Assembly: GCF_014198245.1 (NCBI RefSeq)
Contig: NZ_JACIHE010000014.1
Span: 158,737 to 222,736, forward strand
Source of the DNA: Bradyrhizobium sp. cir1
GTDB taxonomy: Bacteria > Pseudomonadota > Alphaproteobacteria > Rhizobiales > Xanthobacteraceae
Direction of reading: 5' to 3'
Length of the DNA stretch: 64,000 nt
Both the position numbers and the translations under genes were made by a program. Positions 14,884 to 23,551 of this stretch are shown here, one piece after another. How positions within the stretch are numbered: position 1 is the stretch's first letter; each line of letters opens with the position of its first letter. Under the pieces are notes generated by a model that was given only the letters and a program-made list of their open reading frames with translations, was not told where the DNA came from and searched no databases.

Positions 14884-16581
14884 ATGAGATTTACGGTCAA
14901 GGCGAAACTTGCCAGCGCGTTCGGCGTGGTCCTGCTGCTCTCGATGGCGGCGGGCGGCCTCGCTTATGTGAAGCTGAGCGAGATGATCGACACCGCCGAC
15001 AGCCTGGTGTCGCGTGCCGGCCGGATGGAACGTGCGGCGGAAATCGAGAGGGGCATCCTGCTCCAGGTTCGCGCGGAGAAAAACCTGCTTCTCGCGCCCG
15101 AGAGTGAATCGGAACGCTTCCTCGCCGAGATCGCCAAGCAGCGCGAGACGCTTCTGAAGCTGAAGGAAGAGATCCACGCTGCGGCCTCGGTCGAAGGCAA
15201 GAAGCTGCTCGACAATTTCGGCGCCGCCTACGCGCAGATGAACGCAGTTCAGGACGACGCCCTCAAGACCGCCCGGACCGACAAGACGAAGGCGGCCGAG
15301 CGTTCCATGACCGAGGTCCGCAAGGCGGTCGGCGACGCCATGGAGGCGGCCAACGCCTACGTCATGAACGCCAAGAAGAATATGGCCAATCAGGTGGCCC
15401 AGGCTCACGAGGACGGCAACCGGGCTCACGTGATGCTCGTTTCGTTCGTGCTGGCATCGCTCGCGATCGGTCTCGTCGCTGCGATCTGGATTTCGCTCAG
15501 CATCGCGCGTGGCCTCGGCCGTGCGGTCGGGCTCGCCGGCGCGGTGGCGAACGGCGATCTCAGTCAGACCATCAACGTTTCCAGCAATGACGAGATCGGT
15601 GACCTCGTCAAGTCGCTGAACCTGATGGTCGAAAAGCTTCGGCAGGTCGTCGAGGAAGCGCTCACCGCGGCCAGCAACGTCTCCGCCGGCAGCCAGGAAT
15701 TGTCCGCCAGCGCCGAGCAGCTCTCGCAAGGCGCGACCGAGCAGGCTTCGTCCGCGGAAGAGGCCTCGTCCTCGATGGAGGAGATGGCCTCGAACGTGAA
15801 GCAGAACGCAGACAACGCCAACCAGACCGAGAAGATCGCGGCTCAGTCGGCCAAGGATGCCGAGGCCAGCGGCGTGGCCGTCGGCCGCGCCGTCGAGGCG
15901 ATGCAGACCATCGCCGAGAAGATCACCATCGTGCAGGAAATCGCCCGCCAGACCGACCTGCTCGCGCTCAACGCGGCGGTCGAGGCCGCGCGCGCCGGCG
16001 AGCACGGCAAGGGCTTTGCGGTGGTCGCGTCCGAAGTGCGCAAGCTCGCCGAGCGCAGCCAGGCGGCGGCGGCTGACATCGGCACGCTGTCGACGGAGAG
16101 CGTGAAGGTCGCGCAGGAAGCCGGTCACATGTTGTCCAAGCTCGTGCCCGACATCAAGAAGACCGCCGCGCTGGTCCAGGAGATCACCGCGGCCTGCCGC
16201 GAGCAGGACGTCGGCTCGGCACAGATCAATCAGGCCATCCAGCAGCTCGACAAGGTCGGCCAGCAGAACGCCAGCGCCTCCGAGCAGGTGTCCTCGACCT
16301 CGGAGGAGCTCGCCTCGCAGGCCGAGCAGCTCCAGTCGACCATCTCGTTCTTCCGCATCGAGCGTGCCGGACGCAGCGAGAGCGCCGCTCCCGCACCGAT
16401 CGATCGTGCCGTCACCCAGCTGCGCGCCAAGGCGGCGCACATGGCGGCAGTGGATCGCAATCCGAAAAAGCCGGCGCCTGTCCGCAAACCGGCACGTGCG
16501 ATGAAGGTCGCGGGCGGCGGCGGTTTCGCCTTCGACATGAATGACGGCGAAGACGATCGCGACGCCGAGTTCCAACGCTGA
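14884..16581 (+). CDS. Methyl-accepting chemotaxis protein 1
   Basis: 565 residues. The first membrane segment is near residues 10-30. A mostly helical periplasmic sensor (four-helix-bundle type) follows to about 180, with a second membrane segment at about 183-208 ('MLVSFVLASLAIGLVAAIWISL'). A HAMP domain precedes a signalling domain with the tip 'LLALNAAVEAARAGEHGKGFAVVASEVRKL'. The C-terminus is an acidic tail ending 'DDRDAEFQR', not the NWETF pentapeptide. It is a close paralogue of the receptor at 17197 but lacks about 39 residues found there after the HAMP. Methylation would be by the CheR/CheB pair downstream. The ligand is unknown. Confidence 0.95.
   Translation: MRFTVKAKLASAFGVVLLLSMAAGGLAYVKLSEMIDTADSLVSRAGRMERAAEIERGILLQVRAEKNLLLAPESESERFLAEIAKQRETLLKLKEEIHAAASVEGKKLLDNFGAAYAQMNAVQDDALKTARTDKTKAAERSMTEVRKAVGDAMEAANAYVMNAKKNMANQVAQAHEDGNRAHVMLVSFVLASLAIGLVAAIWISLSIARGLGRAVGLAGAVANGDLSQTINVSSNDEIGDLVKSLNLMVEKLRQVVEEALTAASNVSAGSQELSASAEQLSQGATEQASSAEEASSSMEEMASNVKQNADNANQTEKIAAQSAKDAEASGVAVGRAVEAMQTIAEKITIVQEIARQTDLLALNAAVEAARAGEHGKGFAVVASEVRKLAERSQAAAADIGTLSTESVKVAQEAGHMLSKLVPDIKKTAALVQEITAACREQDVGSAQINQAIQQLDKVGQQNASASEQVSSTSEELASQAEQLQSTISFFRIERAGRSESAAPAPIDRAVTQLRAKAAHMAAVDRNPKKPAPVRKPARAMKVAGGGGFAFDMNDGEDDRDAEFQR
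15625..16363 (+). repeat. MCP signalling-domain duplication, copy A
   Basis: This DNA encodes about 246 residues of the first receptor, from 'MVEKLRQ' to 'FFRIE'. It matches 18058-18795 in the second receptor with only about 18 amino-acid differences and long stretches of near-identical DNA. It is a direct repeat about 2.4 kb apart, open to gene conversion. Confidence 0.85.
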
Positions 16582-16586
16582 TCAAC

Positions 16587-16609
16587 CGGTCCGGCTTCGC
16601 GCCGGACCG
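16587..16609 (+). terminator. Hairpin after the first MCP gene
   Basis: A perfect 9-bp stem (16587-16595 with 16601-16609) closes a 5-base TTCGC loop six bases after the stop codon. Only a weak T-rich stretch follows. It may end or attenuate transcription between the first receptor and the second cheW. Confidence 0.55.
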
Positions 16610-16646
16610 TGCTCGTTTCCAAACCCTGGGATTCCTGGACTGCATC

Positions 16647-17135
16647 ATGGCCGCAACCTCGCAATATCTGACGCTCGGGCTCGCCGGCGAGACGTTCGGC
16701 ATCAGCATCCGCAATGTCCGTGAGATCCTCGACATGCGGCCGATCTCACGGCTGCCGCATGCACCGAACTTCCTGCTCGGCATGATCGACGTGCGCGGCA
16801 GCGGCTATCCGATCGTCGACCTCCGGACCAAGCTCGGCCTGCCCAGCATCGCTGTGACCGAGGCCACCCGCATCATCATCCTCGACGTGCCGATGAAGGA
16901 CCGGCTTGTCGGCGTCGGTTTCGTTGCCGACTGCGTGTTCGAGGTCACCGACATCGACGAGCAGGCGATCGAGCCGATCCCCGAGGTCGGCGGGACGTGG
17001 CAGTCCGACTACGCCGTCGGCATTGGCCGCAAGGGTGAAAAGTTTGTCGTCATTTTCGATCTCGCCAAGCTGATGGCGAATGACAGGATTCCGGATAGGC
17101 GCGATGCCGGCGCCGATGCGCCTCGCGCCGCCTGA
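16647..17135 (+). CDS. cheW: CheW adaptor, second copy
   Basis: 162 residues with one CheW domain: 'YLTLGLAGETFGISIRNVREILDMRPISRLPHAPNFLLGMIDVRGSGYPIVDLRTKLG'. A short Ala/Asp/Arg-rich tail follows. It lies between the two receptor genes, about 65 bp after the first and 61 bp before the second, behind a hairpin. It probably links the receptors to CheA. Its sequence is closer to scaffold-type CheWs that co-occur with receptors. I could not tell whether both copies act in one array. Confidence 0.94.
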   Translation: MAATSQYLTLGLAGETFGISIRNVREILDMRPISRLPHAPNFLLGMIDVRGSGYPIVDLRTKLGLPSIAVTEATRIIILDVPMKDRLVGVGFVADCVFEVTDIDEQAIEPIPEVGGTWQSDYAVGIGRKGEKFVVIFDLAKLMANDRIPDRRDAGADAPRAA

Positions 17136-17196
17136 GTTTGCAAGGGTGAAGCGTGGTCAAGCGTAAGCACCTCAATTCGAACCAACGAGCCTAACA

Positions 17197-18996
17197 ATGA
17201 GATTCACCGTCAAAGCCAAGCTTGCCAGCGCCTTCGGCGTCGTCATCCTGCTCTCCATGATCGCCGGCGCGGTCGGATACATGAAGCTGGCCGACATGGT
17301 CGGCACCACCGAGGTTCTCGTCGCCCGTGCGGGCCGCATGGAGAAGGCCGCCGAACTCAAGGAAGGCGTCCTGTTCCTGGTGCGCGCCGAGAAGAACTCG
17401 ATCCTGGCGGCGTCCGACGCTGAGTATGACCAGTTCGTCGCCGATCTCGCCAAGAACCGCGAAGCGATCGCCAAGTCCAAGGACGAGATCTACGCAGCGG
17501 CAAGCGAAGGCGGCAAGAAGCTGATGGAAGGCTTCAATGCGGCGCTCGCCAAGCTGAACACCTATCAGGACGAGACGGTCAGGCTCGCGAAGACGGACAA
17601 GCCGAAGGCGCTGGACCGGTCCATGCGCGACGGCCGCAAGGTTGTCGCTGACGTGCTGGATGCGGCCGACGCCTACATCAAGAACGTCAAGAAGAACATG
17701 GCCGAGCAGGCCGAACAGGCCAAGCAGGACGGCTCACGTGCAGAGCTGCTGCTCATGAGCCTGGTGATCGCCTCGCTGCTGATCGCTGCCGTCGCCGCGA
17801 CCTGGATTGCGATGAACATCAGCCGGGCGCTGGCCCAGGCCGTCGGCCTCGCCGACGCGGTCGCGATCGGCGATCTCAGCCGCAAGATCGAATCCTCGAG
17901 CAATGACGAGATCGGCGACCTCATCAAGTCGCTGAATGCGATGACGGTGAACCTGAATGCCACCGCGGCCCTCGCCAACGAGATCGCGCAGGGCAATCTC
18001 ATGGTCGAAGCCAAGCCGCTGTCGGACAAGGACACGCTCGGCCTCGCGCTCGAGCGCATGGTGGAGAAGCTTCGTCAGATCGTGTCGGAAGCCCTGACCG
18101 CGGCGCAGAACGTCTCCGCCGGCAGCCAGGAGCTCTCGGCCAGCGCCGAGCAGCTCTCGCAGGGCGCGACCGAGCAGGCCTCGTCCGCCGAGGAAGCCTC
18201 GTCCTCGATGGAGGAGATGGCCTCGAACGTGAAGCAGAACGCCGACAACGCCAACCAGACCGAGAAGATCGCCGCACAGTCCGCCAAGGACGCCGAGGCC
18301 AGCGGCGCAGCCGTCGGTCGCGCGGTCAACGCGATGCAGACCATCGCCGAGAAGATCACGATCGTGCAGGAAATCGCGCGCCAGACCGATCTGCTCGCGC
18401 TCAACGCGGCGGTCGAGGCCGCGCGCGCCGGCGAGCACGGCAAGGGCTTTGCGGTCGTCGCTTCCGAAGTGCGCAAGCTTGCCGAGCGCAGCCAGGCGGC
18501 CGCGGCCGAGATCGGCACGCTCTCGGCCGACACCGTCAAGGTGGCGCAGGAGGCCGGCGCCATGCTTGCCAAGCTCGTTCCTGATATCAAGAAGACCGCG
18601 GAACTGGTCGAGGAAATCACGGCGGCCTGCCGCGAGCAGGACGTCGGCTCGGCGCAGATCAACCAGGCGATCCAGCAGCTCGACAAGGTCGGCCAGCAGA
18701 ACGCCAGCGCCTCCGAGCAGGTCTCCTCGACTTCGGAGGAGCTTGCCTCCCAGGCCGAGCAGCTCCAGTCGACCATTGCCTATTTCCGCATCGAGCAGGG
18801 TGGAAAGGGCCAGGCGGCGCCGATCGACCGCGCGGTGAGCCAGTTGCGTGCCAAGGCGGCGACCATGGCGGCCGCCGAGCGTCCGGCCAAGAAGCCGATG
18901 GCCAGGCCCGCGCGCGCCGTGAAGGCTGCCGGCGGCGGCTTTGCATTCGACATGAATGACGGCGAGGACGACCGCGATGCCGAGTTCCAGCGCTGA
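17197..18996 (+). CDS. Methyl-accepting chemotaxis protein 2
   Basis: 599 residues and a close paralogue of the receptor at 14884. The opening 'MRFTVKAKLASAFGVV' is the same, with the same two-membrane-segment layout. The periplasmic part is more divergent ('EVLVARAGRMEKAAELKEG' against 'DSLVSRAGRMERAAEIERG'). After the first HAMP it has about 39 extra residues ('LNATAALANEIAQGNLMV'), which look like a second HAMP-like unit. The signalling domain and the acidic C-terminal tail are almost identical to receptor 1. A related but distinct ligand range is likely. A strong hairpin follows. Confidence 0.95.
   Translation: MRFTVKAKLASAFGVVILLSMIAGAVGYMKLADMVGTTEVLVARAGRMEKAAELKEGVLFLVRAEKNSILAASDAEYDQFVADLAKNREAIAKSKDEIYAAASEGGKKLMEGFNAALAKLNTYQDETVRLAKTDKPKALDRSMRDGRKVVADVLDAADAYIKNVKKNMAEQAEQAKQDGSRAELLLMSLVIASLLIAAVAATWIAMNISRALAQAVGLADAVAIGDLSRKIESSSNDEIGDLIKSLNAMTVNLNATAALANEIAQGNLMVEAKPLSDKDTLGLALERMVEKLRQIVSEALTAAQNVSAGSQELSASAEQLSQGATEQASSAEEASSSMEEMASNVKQNADNANQTEKIAAQSAKDAEASGAAVGRAVNAMQTIAEKITIVQEIARQTDLLALNAAVEAARAGEHGKGFAVVASEVRKLAERSQAAAAEIGTLSADTVKVAQEAGAMLAKLVPDIKKTAELVEEITAACREQDVGSAQINQAIQQLDKVGQQNASASEQVSSTSEELASQAEQLQSTIAYFRIEQGGKGQAAPIDRAVSQLRAKAATMAAAERPAKKPMARPARAVKAAGGGFAFDMNDGEDDRDAEFQR
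18058..18795 (+). repeat. MCP signalling-domain duplication, copy B
   Basis: The partner of the repeat at 15625-16363. It codes for the signalling domain of the second receptor. Differences are scattered single substitutions rather than a block. Confidence 0.85.
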
Positions 18997-19008
18997 GTTT
19001 CTCTGAGG

Positions 19009-19035
19009 GATCGGCCCTCCATTGGGGGGCCGATC
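19009..19035 (+). terminator. Hairpin after the second MCP gene
   Basis: A perfect 9-bp stem, GATCGGCCC (19009-19017) with GGGCCGATC (19027-19035), followed by TGTCTT. It lies 13 bases after the receptor stop and before cheR. A rho-independent or attenuating terminator is likely, so cheR and cheB may be expressed at a lower level or from their own promoter. Confidence 0.65.
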
Positions 19036-19130
19036 TGTCTTCAGTGATTGCCTAAACGTGTAGGATTCAAGATGGCCCGTTCGGCCCGACATTCAGTGCA
19101 GGCGGCCATCCTGGACCGGGGCATGCGGCC

Positions 19131-19985
19131 ATGATGCCCGCCGTGCAGGATACGGCCGTGCATCTGTCGGACCGGCACTTCCGGACCATCGCCGAATTGA
19201 TCGAGGGCCAGGTCGGCATCAAGCTGCCGAAGGGCAAGCGGCTGATGCTGGAAGGGCGGCTGCACAAGCGCGTGCGCGCGCTGAACTTCTCCGACCTCAA
19301 CGAATATGTCGACAACCTGTTCGAGGCCGACCATTTCGACACCGAGCTCACCCATCTGATCGATGTGGTGACGACCAACAAGACCGACTTCTTCCGCGAG
19401 CCCCAGCACTTCACCTTCATGCGGGACGTCGCCGTTCCCGCTTTGCTCAAATCGCACGGCCGCAGGAACGCGAACCTGAAGATCTGGAGCTCGGCGAGCT
19501 CCACCGGCATGGAAGCCTACACGACCGCGATGGTGCTGGACGACATGACACGGAACGGCTCGCGCTTCCAGTATCGCATCCTCGGGACCGATATTTCGAC
19601 GGCCGTGCTGCGCCTCGCCAAGACCGCGATCTACACCCGCGACGTGCTTGCGCCGGTGCCTGAGAACTTCGTGAAGCGGTATTTCCTGTCATCGCGGGAC
19701 AAGTTGCGCGGCGAGGTGCGGGTGGTGCCGGAGCTGCGGCGTATGACGCATTTCATGCGGATGAACCTCATGGATGCGTCGTATCCCGTCGATCGCGACG
19801 TCGATATCATCTTCTGCCGCAACGTCCTGATCTATTTCGAGCGCGAGACGCAGCGCAAGGTGATCGAGCAATTGTGCAACCATTTGCGGCCCGGCGGCTA
19901 TCTGCTGGTCGGACATTCGGAATCGATGATTCACAGTGCAGTGCCGGGCTTGAAGCAAGTTCAGCCAACCATTTTCCAGGTCTAG
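19131..19985 (+). CDS. cheR: Chemotaxis protein methyltransferase CheR
   Basis: 284 residues. The helical N-terminal CheR domain (about 10-75, 'IAELIEGQVGIKLPKGKRLMLEGRLHKR') is followed by a SAM-dependent methyltransferase fold. The SAM site is 'IWSSASSTGMEAYTTAMVL', with 'ILGTDISTAVLRLAKTAIY' and 'DIIFCRNVLIYFE' as later motifs. It methylates receptor glutamates. ATG 19131 is directly followed by a second ATG, so the exact start is ambiguous by one codon. cheB follows after 16 bp. Confidence 0.96.
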   Translation: MMPAVQDTAVHLSDRHFRTIAELIEGQVGIKLPKGKRLMLEGRLHKRVRALNFSDLNEYVDNLFEADHFDTELTHLIDVVTTNKTDFFREPQHFTFMRDVAVPALLKSHGRRNANLKIWSSASSTGMEAYTTAMVLDDMTRNGSRFQYRILGTDISTAVLRLAKTAIYTRDVLAPVPENFVKRYFLSSRDKLRGEVRVVPELRRMTHFMRMNLMDASYPVDRDVDIIFCRNVLIYFERETQRKVIEQLCNHLRPGGYLLVGHSESMIHSAVPGLKQVQPTIFQV

Positions 19986-20001
19986 CCGGAGCGCAACCAG
20001 A

Positions 20002-21093
20002 ATGCCGAGGGAGAAAGTTCGCGTGCTGATCGTGGACGATTCGGCGTCGGTGCGCCAAATCCTTCAGACGATCCTTGGTGAGGACCCTGATATCGAGGTG
20101 ATGGCGACCGCCTCCGATCCCTTCGTCGCGGCCCGCCGCCTCGAGAAGGAGCTGCCCAACGTCATCATCCTCGATCTCGAAATGCCGCGCATGGACGGCA
20201 TGACGTTCCTGCGCAAGATCATGGCGCAACGTCCGATTCCGGTGATCATCTGCTCCTCGCTCACCGAAGAGGGCTCCAACGTGATGTTCGAGGCGTTCGA
20301 GGCGGGCGCGGTCGACATCGTGCCGAAGCCGAAGATCGACACGCGGCAGGCGCTGCTCGAATGCTCCACCCGGCTGCGCGAGGCCGTGAAGTCGGCGGCG
20401 CGTGCGCGGGTCCGTCCGCGCTCGCAGCGCCGGGTGATCGAGAAGAAGCTGACGGCCGACGCCATCATCCCGCCGCCAGTGCAGGGCAAGGCCCGGCCGA
20501 CGACGGAACGCATCGTGTGCATCGGCGCCTCGACGGGCGGCACCGAAGCGCTCAACGACGTCCTCGAGATGCTGCCGCCGCATTGCCCGCCCATCGTCAT
20601 CGTCCAGCATATGCCGGCGGGCTTTACCGCGGCGTTTGCCAGACGCCTCGACAGCGTCTGCCAGATCCGGGTCAAGGAAGCCGAGGACGGCGAGCCGGTG
20701 CTGCCGGGCTGTGCCTATATCGCGCCCGGCGCCCGTCACATGCTGCTCCAGCGCATCGGCCTGCGCTACCAGATCGCGATCAAGGACGGCCCGCCGGTGT
20801 CGCGGCATCGTCCCTCCGTCGACGTGCTGTTCCGCTCGGCGGCCCAGCATGCCGGCGCCAATGCGCTCGGCGTCATCATGACCGGCATGGGCGATGACGG
20901 CGCGCGCGGCATGCTGGAGATGCGCAAGCTCGGTGCCTCGACACGGGCACAGGACGAAGAGAGCTGCGTGGTGTTCGGCATGCCCAAGGAAGCCATCGCG
21001 CATGGCGGCGTCGAGAAGGTCGTGTCGCTGCACAATATCCCGCGCGAGATCATGCTCTGGTACCAGGCCGGGCATGCCGCGATGGCAGGTTGA
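20002..21093 (+). CDS. cheB: Chemotaxis glutamate methylesterase CheB
   Basis: 363 residues. The receiver domain is at 1-125 with Asp58 ('VIILDLEMPRMDG'), followed by a linker and a methylesterase/deamidase domain at about 165-358. The catalytic triad is visible: Ser177 ('IGASTGGTEAL'), His203 ('VQHMPAGFT') and Asp299 ('TGMGDDGARGM'). Phosphorylation by CheA would activate removal of receptor methyl groups. No cheD is nearby. The next gene starts five bases after this stop. Confidence 0.96.
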   Translation: MPREKVRVLIVDDSASVRQILQTILGEDPDIEVMATASDPFVAARRLEKELPNVIILDLEMPRMDGMTFLRKIMAQRPIPVIICSSLTEEGSNVMFEAFEAGAVDIVPKPKIDTRQALLECSTRLREAVKSAARARVRPRSQRRVIEKKLTADAIIPPPVQGKARPTTERIVCIGASTGGTEALNDVLEMLPPHCPPIVIVQHMPAGFTAAFARRLDSVCQIRVKEAEDGEPVLPGCAYIAPGARHMLLQRIGLRYQIAIKDGPPVSRHRPSVDVLFRSAAQHAGANALGVIMTGMGDDGARGMLEMRKLGASTRAQDEESCVVFGMPKEAIAHGGVEKVVSLHNIPREIMLWYQAGHAAMAG

Positions 21094-21098
21094 CCGCA

Positions 21099-22826
21099 AT
21101 GTCCGCCATTCCACCCAGCACGCTCACGGAGGCGATCGCCGCGATCGAGGACGTCTCGTCGGGCATCGAGGACGTCTTCGCGCGGGTCGGCCGCGAGCTC
21201 GGCCGCGGCCACATCATCTTCAAGGAGCTGAATCAGGGCCTCGCGACGCTCTCCGGGGAACTCTCGGGCGCCGAGATCGAGGGCGCCGCGACCGCGTTGC
21301 AGGAGATCTCCGCCCGGCTCAGCGAGCTGGCGCAGGCGCTGCCGGCCGAGAGCGCCCTGCTTGCGACGATCGGCGCAAGCACGGCGGAGGCGTCCTCGCT
21401 GCTCAAGCTGTTGTTCAAGCACATCCAGATGATCACCATCATCGCGCGCAGCGCGCGGATCGAGGCGGCCTCGCTCGAGGGCGACCGCGAGGGCTTTCTC
21501 GCCTTCACGCAGGAAGCCTACGATCTCGGCAAGGCCGTACAGCGCTCGCTCGAGGAGTGCGGGCGAGACCAGCAACGCCTGTCGGAAGCCGTCGCCACCG
21601 CCTCCGCCCGGCAGAAGGAGTTCGAGAGCCGCTACCGCAATCAGCTGGTATCGGAGAGCGCCGAGCTCGGCGCGGCGTATAGCGGGTTACGCGACCAGCG
21701 TAGCAAGAGCGGCCATCTGGCCGGCCTCGCTGGCACCAGCACCAGGAAGATCGCCGAGGCGGTCGGCAGCGCGATCATCTCGCTGCAGGCCGGCGACAGC
21801 ACGCGCCAGCGCCTCGAGCACGTCTGTCACGGCCTCGGCCTGGCGTCCGGGTCCTCTCCCAGCCTCGTTCCCGAACCGGTTGCGAGCGACGACGGCGCGC
21901 GCGCCATCTGCCAGTTGCAGGCGGCCCTGCTCAGGGACGCCCAGCGCGAGTTCGGCGGCGATATCGGACAGATCGTCCGTGCGCTGACGGCCATCCTGCA
22001 CGATGCGGGCAGCGTCGTCGGCCATGGCCGCACGCTGTTCGGCGGTGGGGACGGCGGCTCGTCGTCGTTCCTGGCACGCATCAAGCAGACGCTGGCGCAT
22101 GCCTCGACGTTGATTTCCACTTGCGAGGGCGCCGGCCGTTCGGTCGATGACGCGCTTGCGATCGTCGAGGACACGCTGGCGAAGTTTCGCCAGGCGATAT
22201 CGGGCCTTGCCGAGGCCACCGTCGACATCACTTTGATCGGGATGAATGCGGGGCTCAAGGCCGGCCATCTCGGCAGCCGCGGCAGCGCCTTCGTCGTGAT
22301 CGCCAACGAGCTCAAGGCGACCGCGGACCAGGTGTCGGCGGGGGCGGGGCGGTTGAGACCCGTGCTCGACGGTATCGAGCGTTCGGCCAGGGAGCTGAAG
22401 GAGCTGCGCGTGCAGGGCAATCCCACGCAGCTTGCCAAGCTCGAGCCGCAGATCCTCCAGGCGCTGCGCGAGGTCGAGGCGGGCAATGAACGGCTCGACA
22501 AGCTGATGAGCCGGCTCGTCGACGAAGGCGCCGAATTCGAAGGCCTGATGAATTCGGCGCAAGGCCTGATGACCACGCTTGGCGGAGGCTCCGCAGCCTT
22601 GCCTGCTGTCGCGGCGCGCCTCGAGACCGCGAGCGCGGGCGCGCAGCGGCCGCAGCCGCAAGCGTCGGAAGAGGCTCTGCTCGACGAGCTCTTCGCGCGC
22701 TACACCATGGAGCGCGAGCGGGATGTCCACCGCGAATTCTTGCAGACGCTCGGGCTTGCATCGAGCGCCGCCACGCGGCGCGTCGAGGCGGTCGAGGCCG
22801 CCGATGACGGCATAGAGTTGTTTTGA
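21099..22826 (+). CDS. Soluble MCP-like coiled-coil protein with two tip-like hairpins
   Basis: 575 residues from the ATG at 21099. A TTG nine bases earlier overlaps cheB and is less likely. No membrane segment or signal peptide is seen, and the protein is almost all helical. Residues about 112-146 ('TIIARSARIEAASLEGDREGF') and about 372-410 ('TLIGMNAGLKAGHLGSRGSAFVVIANEL') both resemble the MCP hairpin tip '[25 protein letters not shown]', but with key positions changed. It therefore looks like two degenerate receptor hairpins in one cytoplasmic protein. Its place after cheB suggests it is the last gene of the operon. A role as a cytoplasmic receptor, array scaffold or decoy is inference. 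Confidence 0.8.
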   Translation: MSAIPPSTLTEAIAAIEDVSSGIEDVFARVGRELGRGHIIFKELNQGLATLSGELSGAEIEGAATALQEISARLSELAQALPAESALLATIGASTAEASSLLKLLFKHIQMITIIARSARIEAASLEGDREGFLAFTQEAYDLGKAVQRSLEECGRDQQRLSEAVATASARQKEFESRYRNQLVSESAELGAAYSGLRDQRSKSGHLAGLAGTSTRKIAEAVGSAIISLQAGDSTRQRLEHVCHGLGLASGSSPSLVPEPVASDDGARAICQLQAALLRDAQREFGGDIGQIVRALTAILHDAGSVVGHGRTLFGGGDGGSSSFLARIKQTLAHASTLISTCEGAGRSVDDALAIVEDTLAKFRQAISGLAEATVDITLIGMNAGLKAGHLGSRGSAFVVIANELKATADQVSAGAGRLRPVLDGIERSARELKELRVQGNPTQLAKLEPQILQALREVEAGNERLDKLMSRLVDEGAEFEGLMNSAQGLMTTLGGGSAALPAVAARLETASAGAQRPQPQASEEALLDELFARYTMERERDVHREFLQTLGLASSAATRRVEAVEAADDGIELF

Positions 22827-22979
22827 CGTCGGCGCCCGCGTCGCCTCGCGCTTCGGCCGCAATTCGATGGATCGGGTTTTCGGGGCGTTAACCCTGCCGA
22901 CAGCGCCGGCAGGTTGGCCATTGTCGCGCCCCAGAGTTGGTCGCAAATAGCGCATCAACTTCGCGTCGAGAAATTTCGT

Positions 22980-23426
22980 ATGTTGAGAGACGGCAAATAC
23001 GCCGCCTGGTTCAGGACCGCGCGTGGCCAGGGCACTGGCGTGGTGGATCTCGCCGAGGGCCGGATTTCGGGCAGCGACAGCTTCTTCACCTATGGCGGCT
23101 CGTATCGTGTCGATGAGAAGCGCTTCTCGGCGGTCTTGACCGTGAACCGCCACTCCGATGGTCCGCCGAATGTATTCGGGCCGGACCAGGTCGAGGTCGA
23201 TCTCTCGGGTGTGTGCAACGGCCTCGTGGCGACCTGCACGGGAAGGGCCAGGGAAGCACCCGAGGTGAAGTTCGAGGCGACGCTGATCTACAGCCAGGAG
23301 GATGCGCCGGCCTCCGAAGCCCGTTGCGCGGTGGTGAAGCTCAATGCCGACAAGCTGCCGAAGGGCCTCGACAACCGTACCCGGCCGCGCCCCGTGTTCA
23401 CGCCGACCAAGACTCCCCTGTCCTGA
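22980..23426 (+). CDS. GrlR-like small regulator protein
   Basis: About 148 residues from the ATG at 22980; a TTG at 22914 would add 22 residues of no clear type. 'MLRDGKYAAWFRTARGQGTGVVDLAEGRISGSDSFFTYGGSYR' matches the opening of GrlR, the lipocalin-like negative regulator of type III secretion in attaching-effacing E. coli. GrlR-domain proteins are common in rhizobia without that context. No GrlA partner or secretion gene is near. It lies about 150 bp after the che operon on the same strand but is probably separate. The function is unknown. Confidence 0.75.
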   Translation: MLRDGKYAAWFRTARGQGTGVVDLAEGRISGSDSFFTYGGSYRVDEKRFSAVLTVNRHSDGPPNVFGPDQVEVDLSGVCNGLVATCTGRAREAPEVKFEATLIYSQEDAPASEARCAVVKLNADKLPKGLDNRTRPRPVFTPTKTPLS

Positions 23427-23551
23427 GGTGCCGGCGTCTTAGCTTTGCATTGACGCTGTTGCCGCGAAAACATCGCGAGACCGTACTGCAGCAACTCTGC
23501 TTTTAGAGGTGACGTCTAGGTTGAGGCCCATAACAAAAGGCGGACAGGGAC

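Noticed and set aside
14812..21114. Minus-strand ORFs of 587, 452 and 435 residues across the receptor, cheR and cheB genes
   Set aside because: Antisense shadows of well-supported chemotaxis genes.
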